The notes: generated from the letters alone by a model not told the origin. A stretch of DNA of 64,000 nt from Fasciola hepatica (GCA_948099385.1 CANUEZ040000028.1:2294001-2358000); one strand, 5' to 3'; counted from the first letter of the stretch, positions 22,301 through 37,300 are shown. Numbers and translations are program-made.

Positions 22301-25300
22301 TCAGATCCTCAGTTCTTGAGAAAAATTTTAACCCCTGACCCAGTTATGATGAATTCGAAGAGAAACAGGATTAATGATTCGCGTTGTCATACTTCACTAG
22401 GGATTTCAGACGGTGGTGATAGTTGACCAAATTCATGTTTCATAGCAAACAGATCCACAGTGTAGTATTATCAACAAGTTAAGGGACCACGAGAAGACCT
22501 AGAAACGCAACCGTTTTCGAGCGAAGCTCTTATTATCGTATTGTTGAGTTGTACGCAAACCAACTAGAATCACAATTTGCTCACTAGCTGCCTCGTTGAT
22601 CACCAAGCACTGAATGGTTGTATCAAACCAAGTATAAATCAAAGCCAAGTGGCTCTTTTATCTCGTTAGTAGATTTTCAGCACTGCATTCATTGAGAACA
22701 ACTGTAAGTCTTCAAGGACTTTGTAAAGGTTGAAAACCCTGATCAGTCGAGTAACATCAATGAAGTTTAATAACATCAGGCTTGCAGTTTTTATAATCAC
22801 GGTTTATCATGCAGTTTCGAAACTCATGCAACTTTGGAAATGATGTCTCTCAACCAAAACAAAATACCGGTGCGTCCATCATTGGTTTGATGAATTGTCA
22901 TTGCGCATAGCACAAATTCGATTGTGTTGACCATTTCGCTTCGTGTTTTTCGCTACTTCAGCGCACTCAGTTTTAGTTGGATCATTTTCCCATTCATTGG
23001 GAGTAAAGTGGTCTCCCCAGACTGCAGCCTGGCCGATCATAGTTACCTTCTGCAAGAAACACTTTTGCTGTACAAAAAACGTTTCCCCACATAAAACCTC
23101 GCACTATGCAACAAACACTTTGGTTGAAATTTTACGCCCCAGCAACAAACACTCTCCGGTCACATTTGCTGGAGAGTTTTTCCTAGCAAAATTGTTTGCA
23201 AAGCGCTTTTGGCTAGGGATCTGATATCAGTAAGAATTACTAGGTTACTGGGTTTTGGTGATTTTTATTTATGTAGCTCGAGCTTTATTTAGATCAGACA
23301 ACAATACTGATACATACTCCAATTGAATGAGGGCGGAGTGGTTTCCGTCTCATGCTAAGTCCTCGATGTCGACGCTTATCTACACTAACGCTGATAAAGT
23401 GGTCAGTATTCACGACGCTTTTGAGTTGTTTTGTGCCAATGTTGATCAACGTTAAGATCACGCATGGCAACATGTCTTTCGTTCGCGAATCATACTCAGC
23501 TGGTTTTAGGATTACCGGGTCGACACAAGTTATTCAGTCGAACTTATGTAGCCACACCTGCATCATGGTTCCAACAAGCAGGAACCTACCTTCCGTAAGT
23601 CAAAAAGATGAAAATGATCCAGCTGAGTGAATCTGGTGGATGCAATCAGAGGACTGTAGAAATAACTGTTGTCCGCCGTTTTCAGACATGAAGTGCTCTA
23701 CAGAAGAAAGCCCCAGTCAAACAACAGTAGAAGGACGGTAAGAATTCACGACACAAACGTTCTGCTCCCGGGTCTGAATACTTATCTGTCTTCAAGCAGA
23801 TCTATTACAATGGTTTGTAACATGTGATCTGTGCATAAACATGATGCAGCTCGACTCGAAAGGGCTATTAAATTCACATTTTCGAAACGGAAAACTACTA
23901 AGTTCCAAGACGTATTCAACCCTTGTGAAAATTGGGTACGGTGTGAGGGTTGTTAATTTGAATGTGAAAAAATGTTTTGCCAATTAAAGATGAAAATACC
24001 GGATATAAGACGGTTATTCAGTATTTGATTAACTTAACAGTACTTTTAGTGTAATGCATATAAGCATTACGTCATCTAACAACGTTTCGTAAGTTTGGTT
24101 AATATACAGTGAGCTTTTTATGGTACTTTTCGAAATTTCATCGCAATTGTTTGAGCCAAAATTTTAACTAAACAGTATGCTTTCGTTTATTATAAACTGA
24201 ATCGTGCAGATCGATTTTGAGCCGCATCTAATTGAGAACAAGCAACTTTGGGCTGAACTGATGACCCGATTTCGGGAACAGGTTTCGGGTATTGAAACCG
24301 AAGCACGTAATTTCATCGACGAAGCGTTCCAGACACTCAGATCTGCTGAAACTGCACTCAGTGTATGGCTCAAATTTCGCAATATTCAAACCCGGGATTC
24401 CATTCGTGAGCTCCTCAAAGAAAAATTCTGTGATATTCTCAAGCAGTACGAGAAAGAAGTATGGGTCATCAGCAATCTGTTTGATGATGGAGCCAGGATT
24501 GTTCCTACATCTACAAAACCACCGAGAGCTCGATATGCCGCACCTGTGTCCGGTGCGATCAAATGGGAGCGTCATTTACTGTCTTGTATTAAGCGACCTA
24601 TGATTCGTCTACTTCAACTTCACGAGACAATGCAATGTGAAAAAGGAAAGAGCGTGCGAAATCTGTATATGGAAGTTGGCAAAAGAATGAAAAATTACGA
24701 AGATCAGTTGTTTTCAAACTGGAAAACATGCACGGCAAATTTCGTGGAACAGAGTTTGAATCAGTGCATACTAAAACCAAAAGCACCAGTGGAAATGGAA
24801 CACAAACCTATTGCAGCTACCTCGTTAACAAGTCGTAGCAGTATTGATCAGTCAACATTCAGCCAGAAATCTGTTGCACTTCCACGCATAGATTCAGATC
24901 TGTGTAAGTTGCACTTTGGACCTTGGGAAGTTTTTTAGTCGTATAACTGATTTAATAACAAAAGCTGGTGTTAATAACTATGTGGTACTTCTTTTTCCCA
25001 AGTTTACGATTGCAAAGGGAAGCCGTTGGTGCAACTTCTCGTACTATTAATTCCATTCAGAATTGCTTCGATTCGTCTGATCGGGGTTTTATTCCTATTT
25101 TTTAATGACAAACCTATGACTACCACAAAAACGAATTGATAAAATCTTTTAAAAACAAAATTTAGAGTGCCTTTCACGCAGGAGGTTTTGTATACTTAAG
25201 GATAAAAGTCTCACTTATTCTGGTCTTCCAACCATTTAAAGTAAAAGCTTTATGGGAATGGACTAATTTTAGTTTCAATTTGGTTTTGTACGTTTTATTT

Positions 25301-28300
25301 GAATTTACCTTCTTCTATTCGTTTCTATAATGCTCGATCAGTGAAGTAGAAAGTCTGAAACATACTTAAAAAATAACAAGCACAGTGATTTCGGTTCTCA
25401 ACAGCCGCTTCCTAAGCTTCCACTTTCTTCATGTGGTATCCGATAGAAAACTTCAGTTCACAGTAATATGATGAATTATCCAGCATACTACACCGCACTT
25501 TCCGTTGTTCCTCAATAGGTTTTCGATTCTTCTTGATCTGTTATTTCTGCCATCAGCCTATTATGTTTTATTCAGCGAATGTATTGTTGGCACGAGGAGC
25601 CTGAATTATATGTGATGGAAAATCCTCTTGCATTTCTCACATCGGCTCGCGGCGTCCGACTTTTCGATGTGAAAAATGCAAGTGGATTTTCCATTACATA
25701 TTATGTTTTAATTGGCTTTTGATTGTACTTCGCTGTAAGCAGGATGATCTTGTCACTGCTAATTACTGATGTGAAGTTCAAGTTCGAACAACCATTAACC
25801 ACACACTAAAAGCACAAAAGAATTGAACAAAAGCTTAACCATCCAGCTTGCACAAGCATTCACTGAAATGTGGATTTTGTAAACCTCGGCTAATTTGGGA
25901 TCTACAACCTGATGTTTGTTCAATACGCTGAACAGATGGGTTACCGACGTTACCAACTTAGATGACGTCATTAAATCAGGAAGGTAGAGACGCCATTCAT
26001 TTTGGCGATTAACTTTGTGGGTATTTAGACTGGTTTTGATTTTTTAAAACATTGCTTATGAAACAAAGCGTGGAAACTGATATACCATGCAGGCCATGGG
26101 GAGCAAACTGAGAGCACTGAACTGGATTTATCGGGATGATCTGCAATTCAGTACTAGACCAACTTCATCGTATTTTATTCTGTCTACATACAGTATAATG
26201 AAAACTTCCAAATCAGTTCTATAAAGAAGACGTTTCACTGGATAAAACTGCAATCATAGAGAGAGTTGTTATAAAGTCTCAACCAGTAACTTCAGACGGT
26301 AGAACGATGTATCACCTTTGACAACTGGCAGGCCAGAGACATTGAGTTGGTGTTTTAGGAAAGTTATGGTGAGATGCACTCCATTCCGCTCTGAACTACG
26401 GTTGTGCAATTTTTCACAAGAGAACGAAAAAACCACGGTAATTTGAAACCTTGGTACTTGGCACCAGCTATGCAGGTTATGTTAGTTTGTTACCGACCAA
26501 ATAAACGCGTTTTTAGCACACTAAACTGCACAAACTGCACATTTTACCTACAAGAAACGTTTCCTTCCGACCTCTCACAGTTTAGCTTCCGAAATTAAAG
26601 GAATTTAAATTAACTTGGCAGAAGGTTTATTTAGGGATGTACGAAATTTCCACGGGAAAAACGTACTTTCTTCTAGAAGTTCATGTGATGACTGAATTGC
26701 CCAAAATAGAATCAGAAGTGCTCCAACTGGCAATGAAATGTGTTGGTTCTTTACCATATAAAATACGGCATTTGTATAGGCATGAAGCACGAAACGGACT
26801 GCATATGAACACAAGTATTGATCCGTAAGCACTATGATTGGTGGGCACTAACTTGCCAAACGCTGTCACGTGATTCGGATGTGGATCATGGGCACGAGAC
26901 ATGCGTACTGCGATAATCAATACCTGTGGCTGGACTAAGATGAGTCATACGCGCATGGTGCATTCGTTCGTACGCGGAAATGCATGGGTGTTGATTGGAA
27001 TGTAGATTGAACACATGAATACTGATTGGTCCAAATGGGTTTTCTCGAATCGCGTGTGAATAGGACAGAATCACCACAACGCACTTTTGTTGGTTTTGAC
27101 ATTTAGATCGCAAACATTGAGTCAATCGTAGGGGTGACATCACCAGTGAGCAGATGTCACTTCAACTAGGGATCAATTGAGTTCTTTTACCCACTACCGT
27201 CGCACTTCTGTGCTCCGGTTGTGGTTACTGTTCTGTACCAATAACTTTAGTCAGGAGACTTTCCTGCTACCGAACCGTCTCGATTTATTAGTGCAAAGAA
27301 GATAGTTTATATATGATGCATGGCGATCATAGCCCGCAGCCTTATTCATCTTCCTGGTATTCACAGCCAGCTCTTCTGAGTTGTTAGTCTGTTTGCAAAC
27401 CCAGTTAGTTGATTCGGTTCGGACGACGGTTTGCATTTGATTGGTCCTTTGGTACGCTTCGTTCGCCTCAATATTGTCCTCAATTCAGGACGGGCGAAGA
27501 CGTACTGGCTGCAAGCCAAACCGCCGTTTGTCTAATGAACGAACCAATGCGTCTGTTGACAACATGCCAGCCCATCCCGTCACGATTGCTACCTCGCAAC
27601 ATCGTCTGGTCATCATTTAAAGTGAATTAAAACTGAATAAATCTATCAAATTGAGCTACAAACGCCATAACTACTCAAAGTTACCGTGGAGTTTTACTAA
27701 AATGTATGTATTTATCCGAAGTGGTTCATGATTTTTAAATCGTAGTTTGCATTGATTTAAGTTTTATTGACATATATGATATGATATGTACTGGTTAGTC
27801 CGGTTTACAGCGAAAGAAGGTTGCTTAGTTAAAGTAGGGATTTTCATGCATAAGAATTTAAATATGACGATCCCCATAACTTTGACTTACTTTCATTCAT
27901 TCATTTTTCCGTTCAACAAACATCGTAACACTTTCTAAACTACTGATAAGACAAACCAGTTCAGCATTGGTTTACGTACTGCAACACCATGTTAACTACT
28001 CTGAATTTCAGTCCTGCTGCATTTTCTATTTGATTGAACTTTCGCTCATTTTGTGAGACCACATTGAGTGAATGAATTATTTCAGATTTCCCCATTTTCT
28101 TGGAAAACATTTTCAGTGGAATGCGAGTTTTTTGTTAACTTCCCTCATGAACTGACGATTGCTGCCCAAGAATCTAAGGAGCTTGACTTACTTGGTTACA
28201 AGCCACCGGAAAACGTGGCTAATATCGCTCTCAAGGTCAGTAACAAAAGGTGTTGAATGAACTAAGCTAAACAGCTCCAAATTTTGCCATGAGGTCTGTT

Positions 28301-31300
28301 GAAAAGAAAATGCGTTTTTGATAATATTCAATAGAACATTTTGTCTCCAAAACGTAGCCCCGTACTGGTGCGATCCATACAATTTAGTTTCAATGGATTC
28401 ATTAGCGCTCAGATTACAGTTTATATAAACACATTCTCGCAGTGGATTTGGAAAAAACCTATGACACTTTTCAAGTTCAGGGTATTTGTACAAGACTGGC
28501 AGGAACCTTTGAGGCAATCAACTAGAGTAAATCGATAAATTTAAGTAGCTCAGAAGCTTGGTCACAGATGGAGTAGGTGAAGAAGAGCGAGAGCCAGAGT
28601 AACTCTCGCCAACCTGCGGCACCTGTGGCGCAGCCGCGACATCGGACTTGATGTCAAAGGACGAAATTTGGAGATCTGGTCACTCCGCGTTAAGGATGCT
28701 AAGCGGATTCCTCTTTTTGATAACGGAATTCTCCGAGGTATTGCTAGGGATCGGTCAACTCAACATCCCATGCCCAGCCTCAGCACTGCTAATCATGTGT
28801 CTCTATATTCAAGAAACATTGCAAAAACACCGTTGTTTAGGTATCAACAACAATCACATTTCTGGAACTGAGAGCAGCCAACTTACCGCTGTGCGTAAAG
28901 CAACCGTTCTGGTTTTTGTGACAGTTGGATGTTGATGGGTGGGCAGATGTCACATGGATACCACTAATGACTGAGGTTGGCAAAGCCAAACCGGTCTTCT
29001 GTACAGTTGGCGATACATCACCCAATATTCGATGAGGGGATTTTCGTTCACTGTTCGAGCGATGAAATAGTTTGATATACGTGACCATTGTGTCGATCAC
29101 TAGTTGAATATATCACAATCTCTATATTGTGCTGCTGCTTCATCATTATGTGTTATAGTCTGTACTCCATATGCATCGAGTATTTTTCCGGAGAGGCCTA
29201 ACAGTACACAAGTGGAATTGGCTCACTATACTTTTGTGAATCGCTCAGTGAAAGGAGGTGCTGTATATTTACTTTAGAGCATTGAGTTCACCATATATGG
29301 TGATGCATTTCAGAACTTCACTTTGCCGGGCAGGACTTGAACAAGATGTTTTTTTCAATTACGTAGCTAAGCGACATCCGTGATTTCAGCGAGTCCGGTG
29401 TAGTGTTCCAACTGGTCTTGTGTACCTCCTCCTCCAATGTCCCTGTTGTACTATATATCACAAATTCAATTATGAATGAATTACATAGCTTTGCAGGTTT
29501 TGCCGCGACAATTGGACCGCCCAAATTCTGGATTGATACTGACTTGCGACACCATTTGCCATCTTGCTAGACAATAAGAGACACATTCCCCACAGGTTGA
29601 TTGTATTAGTGAGTTCCAGCTAAGACGTTCCAAAAAAACATTACATTGCAAAGTACCGAAAGTAATTTGTTTCGTATACAACGACCGTTTCGTGATTTCT
29701 TCTGATTGGTGCCTGCTGCTCTGTTATATTCTTAAACTACCACAGCTCGGCTTCGCCTTAAAAATTGATCTCAGTATTCTTTAGATGGTATAACTATCAT
29801 ATCCTATGCTTAAAAACTACAGATTTTCCTCAAGCCTTTCTAGTTATTGTATATCTGCTGACTTTTATAGATCAATGCTTACTTGGGGCAAGTTGAACAA
29901 CTGAACAGAATTACCAAAACATACTGTCAGTTGGTTTCATCAATCACACCTGTTGAAGCTGTCGTCCTAGAAAGCCACCTGAGAACTTTACGTCGGACGC
30001 TGAAGCCTGGTTGGGAGGTTTTGAACTGGAAAAGTCTGAGTGTGGCAGATTACATAAATGAAGCTGACGAAAGCCTGAACCAATTCAGTGCAATTTATGG
30101 TGTTCTAGAGAAAACAAAAGAAGATATTGAAGGACGACTAAAGGAGATTTCCGAGGCGAATTTATTTCCTGAACCGCCACCTCGCCCGCTGAACTGTCAG
30201 CCGGCCACAGGAGCTTTGTATACGTGTAAAGTGAGTCCTGACTTATTGTGCGATTTAGAACGTACAGTCCACAAGAAGTCCCAACTTCTTATTCCTCAGT
30301 TATTATTGAAACGGCTGCAAAAATGCACAAGTGAATGTTAAGCAATTAATTACATACTGGGTATAGTATTTATTCTTACAGACAATTTGAGGATGGAATG
30401 ATCCCATTGAATTCAGTTAATCTGGTCGTGAGGAGCGTGCCCGGACAAAGAATCTATTTCTAAAATCACAAGGTGATTCTTCCAAAGTTATTTCGCCCGT
30501 TAGTCAAAGAGTGGAATGCTCAAGTATGGGGACGATTAAGTTCCGTTCATTTCAGACAACCATTAACCGTGCGGTGGCTGTGTGCGGTGGCTTTTGTTGG
30601 TATCTCCTGGTGACAGCCTCAATCGAAAGCAATGATAATGGATAGAAATATTGAAACAGCAATAAAAGAACCACAAATAATGGAAGAGAACGAGAGTATG
30701 AAAGGAGTAATAAGAGAACTACTAATATTGTTATCAAGGCTAAGAGTGAAGATGTGATCAGCACAACCCCGACCAGCTTGGTTCTCGACAGGGGCAACTG
30801 GACAGGAGAGTACCAGGTACGCATACCTGATGAGCGGCAACAACCGCGAAACCGGTCGTGTGCTTCTGGGGAAATTTTGTCCTGTGATCCAGATACGATG
30901 ACATACTACTTAGATCAAGAATCTGGTCACATTTCTCAGTACACACATTAACTTTTAAGATGACTAAATTTGTCTTAGTTATGTAATTCATAAGGCTTTG
31001 TGTTATCTTGGCGCATTTGGAAGTGGTTGCATTCTTTGGTTTTTTTTCACTGCTAAATTATCGTGAAGTGAAACTGACTTATGGACTCCAATATACTCCA
31101 TTTTGTAAAAAAACATCTGCCCTCGATTATAAGTTGTGCATCATCATTGACGTACTCAAACTGCGAATTATTCGAAGAACCCGGCCTGGCCTCGGGGCTC
31201 AGGGGTAGGATAGGGACCACGCGGTATTATGTGTACATTCAATCCCACCGAGGACATGCAAGATAGTTCAACAATTACCAAGTCTTCTGAGCCGAATTCG

Positions 31301-33261
31301 CTAATAGTCGATAACTGGTTGATATCCTTTGGAAGCCGGTTGAGCGGTGGGAGCCTAAGGATATCAGGTGAACCACCACATCAATGTAGTTTGACCATCC
31401 GTTATTCATGCATCGATTCTAATGGTCCTGGAAACTATCTCTTAGGAAAACCCGAAATCAGTAACCTGGTGAAGACTAGATAGAAAAACAGTTAGGAATG
31501 CTAGCTTTAATTTGATGGAAAAACTGCGAATACAAGGATACCATTAGTCATGATATGCTCTCATATGCCTCAGAACCCGATATCTCTCATTTTTGAGTAG
31601 GCGGATCTCACAACTAATGTGTTCATATCAACAAAAGTATACGTTAATCGGGTTATTTTCAAAGATGGAGAAAAGTAACGATAAAAATGGTATTAAAAAA
31701 TGTCACCATCTCTTCACAAATGTGTGATGCTCTTTCGCGTGGCTGAGGCTCAGTATCTTTCCTTCTTCAGTAAGGTGACTATAAGGTGTCTCCTCGATTT
31801 GAAGGACCTGCTAAAGGTTAGCTGTTAGGGCGACTGTAATGGTAGAGTACAAGTGCCAAAGAATTGCTGTTCACTTTCTCTGTCGTTCCCAAATAGTCAC
31901 CCCCATTTATTTATTGACGTTAGAAACAGCTTCCTGTGGATGACAATGAACGGCTCGCTTCGTTATGTGTATGACCGTATGTACAGTAAAAAGTAGCAAA
32001 ACCTGTGGTTCAGTGGAACTACCGGACAATAGAGTTGGGACCATTTATTAGGTGTTGCAAATTTTCTTGGCTTTAGGAAAGAACTGTGATTTAATCAACG
32101 CCGTTTAACAAGTTCTTGGATGCACTGGATAAGAATGATTCACAGGCGAACAACATTAGGGGTCATCGTGGAAACCAATTCAGAACAATAAATCCATTCT
32201 AGTAACGACAGCAAAAAAAGGAGAAACAGTAAGTCGATGTGAAGGAGACAGACTTTCACTTGAATTCAGGCGTGGATCAACATCAAGGCAAGTAGGTTTA
32301 CGTTGTGGCCCGATTCATAAACCAAGGAGAAAGAGGGTCCTACCTTATGTCCGGCTGAATTCTTCGGAAGTTTGGACGTTTCTAGCTACGGTTTAATGTA
32401 AGAAGTTGGGCTGAGATAAAAGAATGTCTGGTGCGTAGCAAGAGAAATTCCATGGGGTGCGTGGAGTGCTTTAAGAAACCACAACCGTATATGGGAGAAT
32501 CAAACTGGAGGCCCAGAAGCAGTACAAATAAAATTCTTCTGAGAAGATTGTTAGTAAGTTGAGACCAAAGAAAGTTGATGCCCGTTTTCGGGAAACAGGC
32601 GCATACAAGACCTCTGAAGCAATGGGAGTTGCTCGACTTTTGCATTTCTCCAATGGCGATTTTATTCAAGTCTGAGTTCCTCTTCACACAGAGAGCATGG
32701 CGCTCGTGAGGTAATGACAGGGCGCGAGATGATCATGAAAGGAATGAGTGAAGAGAAGCGATATCCGCAAATGCATGGATGAGTTTTTAGGTTTTTGATA
32801 ATCAATCACCGGGATCCATGAAACTACGTTGGAAGGAGGCACAGAACCTTGAGAAACGCCGGGTTTATCATGAGTACTTTTTCGATAGCGTCATCTATGC
32901 TCACCTTAATTTAGTGGTCCTTGAGGAAATTTTATAACCCATTAGGTGAGGTATGATGAAAGAAATATTTGAAACACAGGAAGAAGTGGTATGAATGCAA
33001 AACTGAATATTAGCATGATGATATGGCAACGTTGTATTAGACTGGATTGTCCTAAAGACCCAAGTACGTCGAAACGGAGAGAAGACAAACCTCTGGAAGG
33101 GCAAGCATTTTGTTCGCTCTTGTCGATGGCTAACATAATATATGTCATTTTATATATGAAGCAGTAGGAAAAATATTAAAATCGAGTAGGCTGGATTGGA
33201 AGCTCTTACATCACTTTGTTTTGTTACTGCTACTGTTGACACCAAGCTTGATTTCAATTCG

Positions 33262-33316
<55 letters not shown>

Positions 33317-36300
33317 AGGGCGCCGAAGGTTGCATCATGATAAGTATCACTTACGTGAACGCTAATAGCTTCGGGGCCTCCAAATGCCTCAGTATGGTCG
33401 ACGGCTGATGTCTCAGGCTCCAAGATGGCGGCTACTGGTCCTGAACACCCGCCAAAACGCTCTCGGATAACCATGGGTTTACTACACCCTCTGCTGAGGA
33501 AGTTCTACTCACTCCCTTATCGTGGATGAGGTGTTCCCACCAGAATGAGAGGACGTGAGCGAATACCCGCCGCTCTCCACCGGGTTGACTGACTGCCTGA
33601 CTGATAATTAGTCTAGGAGGGCTGTCTAAACCCTGATTGCAAACCAACCGTATGAGGCTTACAACAATGTGCTCACCGGCATCTGCGGTGGAGAGATGTA
33701 CTTGGCACCCGGGATGTTTAACATCATCCGAGGGCCGGATGAACTGAACAGTCACCGGTCCCCTGAGGGCCACGAGACCCTTACCGCTTTGTGGGTTAGA
33801 CGTTGCGATCAAAGCTCGGAGCGAGCCCTTCAATCCTACCCTCTACTTCGTTTTGGGTAACCGGGTAGTACCCCCCCCCCCGTGCTTACGTGAAATCATC
33901 TACACATTTATAACTTTATTCATGCAGTCAAACTACGCAAGATGTGGCCGAGGTGCTGGCAATTGGACAAGACCAACTGCTTATTGCCGCACCACCCCAT
34001 TTAACCCACTGTTTCATACATAACAATAATGATAATAATCCATCAACTTCTCAGGTTATTATCGACGAATACACTGGGCATGTGAATGAGGTTTCTCCTC
34101 CTGTTATATGCAGTTCGTCAAAGTCACTACTGAGACCACATGCATCACTGGAGCTTGCAACCTTCAATGTATGCACTCTAATACGAATAGGTTAGCAAAC
34201 ATCTTTGGTGCGCACCATCGAGAATCTGGCCGTTGGTGTCTACCACCTGTCCGAGACTTGAATCCAGGACCCCGCCATCGCAGTTGATCTGGATTCGCCT
34301 TCAGGGTTTTCTTTTACTCTGCGCTTATCTGGAGATGCCGTGGCTTTTACATCTGGTCATGCAGGTATAGGACTCGCCTTAAGTACTAGAGCTGAGTTTG
34401 CGCTAATCGACTGGATCCCAGTTAACAGCAGAGTGTGTGTGGTTCGCTTGGAGGGTTTGTTCAAGGCTAACAAATATCGTGACGGCACCCGCAGCCTGTT
34501 TGTTACGGCTGCCCGCACCCCCATTGACTGTAGTTCAGATACAGTTAAATATATGTTCTACCAGCAACTTCACAAACTTCTTAAAAAGGTATCTCATAGA
34601 GACGTAGTGGTACTGGCTGGTGGTCTGTACACCCAGATTGGCCACCTAGGTCCAGACGAGCGAATGCTTGGAGGCCAAAGCAGCACCGGCCATCAACGCA
34701 CGGATAGCGGCAATCGACCGCTCAATCTATGCGCAGACCATCGCCTTTTCTCGTCAAGTACGAACGTCTGGCGCAGCTTTCGTCACACAGTCACGTGGCG
34801 ACCGCCATCCGCCAATCAGTCTTGGACACAAATAGTTCGCATAGCCGTAAGCTATCACTGGCATGGATCAGCCAAATCTTGTAGGTCGTAGTGGAACACA
34901 CAGCCAGATTCGGGTGGCGCCCTCGTGTGTGCCGAGTTCATAGTACGGTTTTCCACCAAGTCGAAAGTCCACCGTCAAGGAATAGCCGTAAAAAACTTTG
35001 CCGAACCTCGATCCGGAAGGGATATCAGAGTGAGCTTGCTGTCCACCTAAGTAGCCACAAACACGATGCTTTGTCCAACCGCTGACAACACACCCAAGAC
35101 GCTGTTAAAATACCGAGTACCACATCTTGTAGATTATTCGTACGGCATGCAGCCAAGCACTAGATTTTTTCGGGTTCTCTGAAATTGCTAGGCAGCCGCC
35201 AAAATATTCCTGCCGGAAGCGAAGCCCACTATGCCCGCGCTCATCTACGAAAAAATTTAAGAGCCTGCTCAGAGACGGAGATTACTGGTGGTCCGAACGC
35301 GCAGCCAAAATGAAGCAAGCTGCTGACACCGGCAATGCTCGGAGACATTTCCAACTCATCCGATCCTTAGGAACCAAAAAGCCTGAGGTAAGCGAGATGA
35401 CCTGAGAGGTAAACAGCTAACCCATCCACCAGGTTTCACGACTCTTGGGTCAGTGGGCAGGCCATTTTGAAGAACAGTTTAACTGGCCTTCAGTGCCAGC
35501 GCCCCCAATTAGTAGTCTGTTCGAACTAGATTGAGCTCCTTGGATGGTCTGTACTGTGCTGCCCACCGAAGAAGAAATCGATCGTACGCTCCAGCTCCTG
35601 AAACTCAATAAAGCTCCCGGCCCTGACGAACTCCCTCCAGCCCTTCTCACAGATGGTATTATGCCTCTCCCGAAAGCGCCCACCAACCTCTTTACCGATA
35701 TTTGGCTCCATGAATGTGCCCCACAAAGTTCGAACTGTGCATCCATCATCCCTATATATAAGAAGAGGGCTAAAACATTTGTTTCATTCATCGAGGGATA
35801 AGTTCGATCGCTTTCGCATCGAGGTTGTTAGCCTCAGTAATCTTCCATAGATTGTTACCAGTGGGCGAACAACAGGTCCATGAAGAACAGTTCGGTTTTC
35901 GCCCGAACCGACCAACTTTTCACCATCCGCCAGATACTTGAGCTCCACCACACGTTGTGGACCAACGGTAATCATATTCAAAGAACCTAGTATTGGCGCG
36001 AGGAGCCTGAATCTAGTATGACGGAAAATTCAATTGCATTTTTCACATGTATCAGGGCACCTTTTGATTACGTTGATAGGACGGCCCTCGGGGATTGTCT
36101 CATCAGACACGGTGTGCCTGATGAGTATGTCAAAAGCATCATAGGGCTATACTACCAGACTTCAGGTCGAGTACAAGCACATAGCTCATCGTCACCTTAC
36201 TTTCCAGCTGGAAGCGGCGTGCGTCAATATTGCCCACCCTCACCTTCCCTGTTCAGTTTTGCGATCGACGAAGCGATCGAAGCAGAAAAAAATCAAACGA

Positions 36301-37235
36301 ACGAAGGCGTTGAGCTCCTACCTGGTAATAGACTTTTAGACTCAGAATATGCGGATAACGTCACATTGGTTTGTGACGATACTACTGTGGCACAGTGCGT
36401 TCTAGAAAACCTCATGTCATCTCTTTTGCAGTACGGAATGTGCTTTTCGTCCTCCAAACGCAAAGTTCCTCTGCAGACCCGACAGGAGTTCATCCCCGCA
36501 CTTACTCTCGGTACAGACCGGTTAGAAATTGTCGAAAAGTTTGTCCACTTAGGAAGCTGTATAGCTTCTGACAGATGAGCTGGAGGGGGTGTGAACAATC
36601 GAATAACTAAAGCTGAGATTGCGTTCTGTATTTGCGGGGACAGTGTGATATTTCTCTTTGATAGAAAAGTAGGGTGTACAACGCTGCTTTACGTAGTGTG
36701 CTCCTATACGCCTGTGAGACCTGGTCTCTTCGAGCGGCCGATGTCGACCGGTTTTCCCTGTTGGATCGCCAATGCCTGAGGACTATCTCGCGATTTTGGT
36801 GGCAACAACGAATAGGCAATGTCACAGTTCAAACACGCATCTACAGAACCGGGCGTGCCGCGTACATAGTTAGTCCTACAATATCATTCCATCGGCCTTG
36901 TTGTCCAGGGTGTGTGCTAGGTATTCCACCTAATCGACTTCCCTGTTGTGCTCAGTTCGTCTAAGGTTGGCTGGAAACGACAACGTGTAGGCTGAGCCAT
37001 AACCTGGGACGGGTCCATCAAAGTGTTAACATCAAGACTTGCCTCTTGCGGTTCCTCACACTTGCATGGTTGGGGACCTCGAGATCCATTACATATCTGG
37101 CTGAAAACTTTGTCGGATATTGCCTAAAGTCGTGCTCAGTGGCGGTTGTGTGACAACTTGTGTTCGAACGCCTCAGTGATTCCCCTTTGATTCTTCGTTT
37201 GTTTTTCTGTTTCATGTTTTTGCATGGCACCACGC

Positions 37236-37300
<65 letters not shown>

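Larger units (their letters stand above)
28236..29870. other. DNAH10 intron 8 (1.6 kb), filled with RTE-like debris
   Basis: It contains a + RTE-like fragment (28440-28770), a - strand RTE-like fragment (about 28790-29130) and the 394-bp duplicated segment (28932-29325). The last ~500 bp before exon 9 hold nothing I recognise. Confidence 0.6.
30430..30935 (+). mobile_element. Hammerhead-bearing non-autonomous element, copy 1 (interrupted)
   Basis: Sections 30440-30540 and 30775-30930 are similar to 57760-57960. Shared blocks are a small hairpin region (ggtgattcttccaaag), 'atgctcaag..' and then the ribozyme with its flank 'ttttgtcctg'. The middle, 30547-30770, is absent from copy 2 and is an insertion. 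No protein is encoded. The arrangement resembles SINE- or retrozyme-type carriers of hammerhead ribozymes. Confidence 0.6.

Noticed and set aside
25585..25605. cDNA-adaptor contamination suggested by 'ggcacgagg'
   Set aside because: The surrounding unit is shared with 35988-36050 and flanked by a direct repeat, so it is genomic repeat sequence.
33150..33474. ORFs consisting of repeated Tyr-Ile
   Set aside because: They are translations of the (AT)n tract; the same holds near 52494 and 58470.
36110..36135. CTGATGAG inside the RTE-like element as a further hammerhead
   Set aside because: It codes for PDEYVKS in the reverse transcriptase; no stem II, GAAA or cleavage triplet follows at the right distance.
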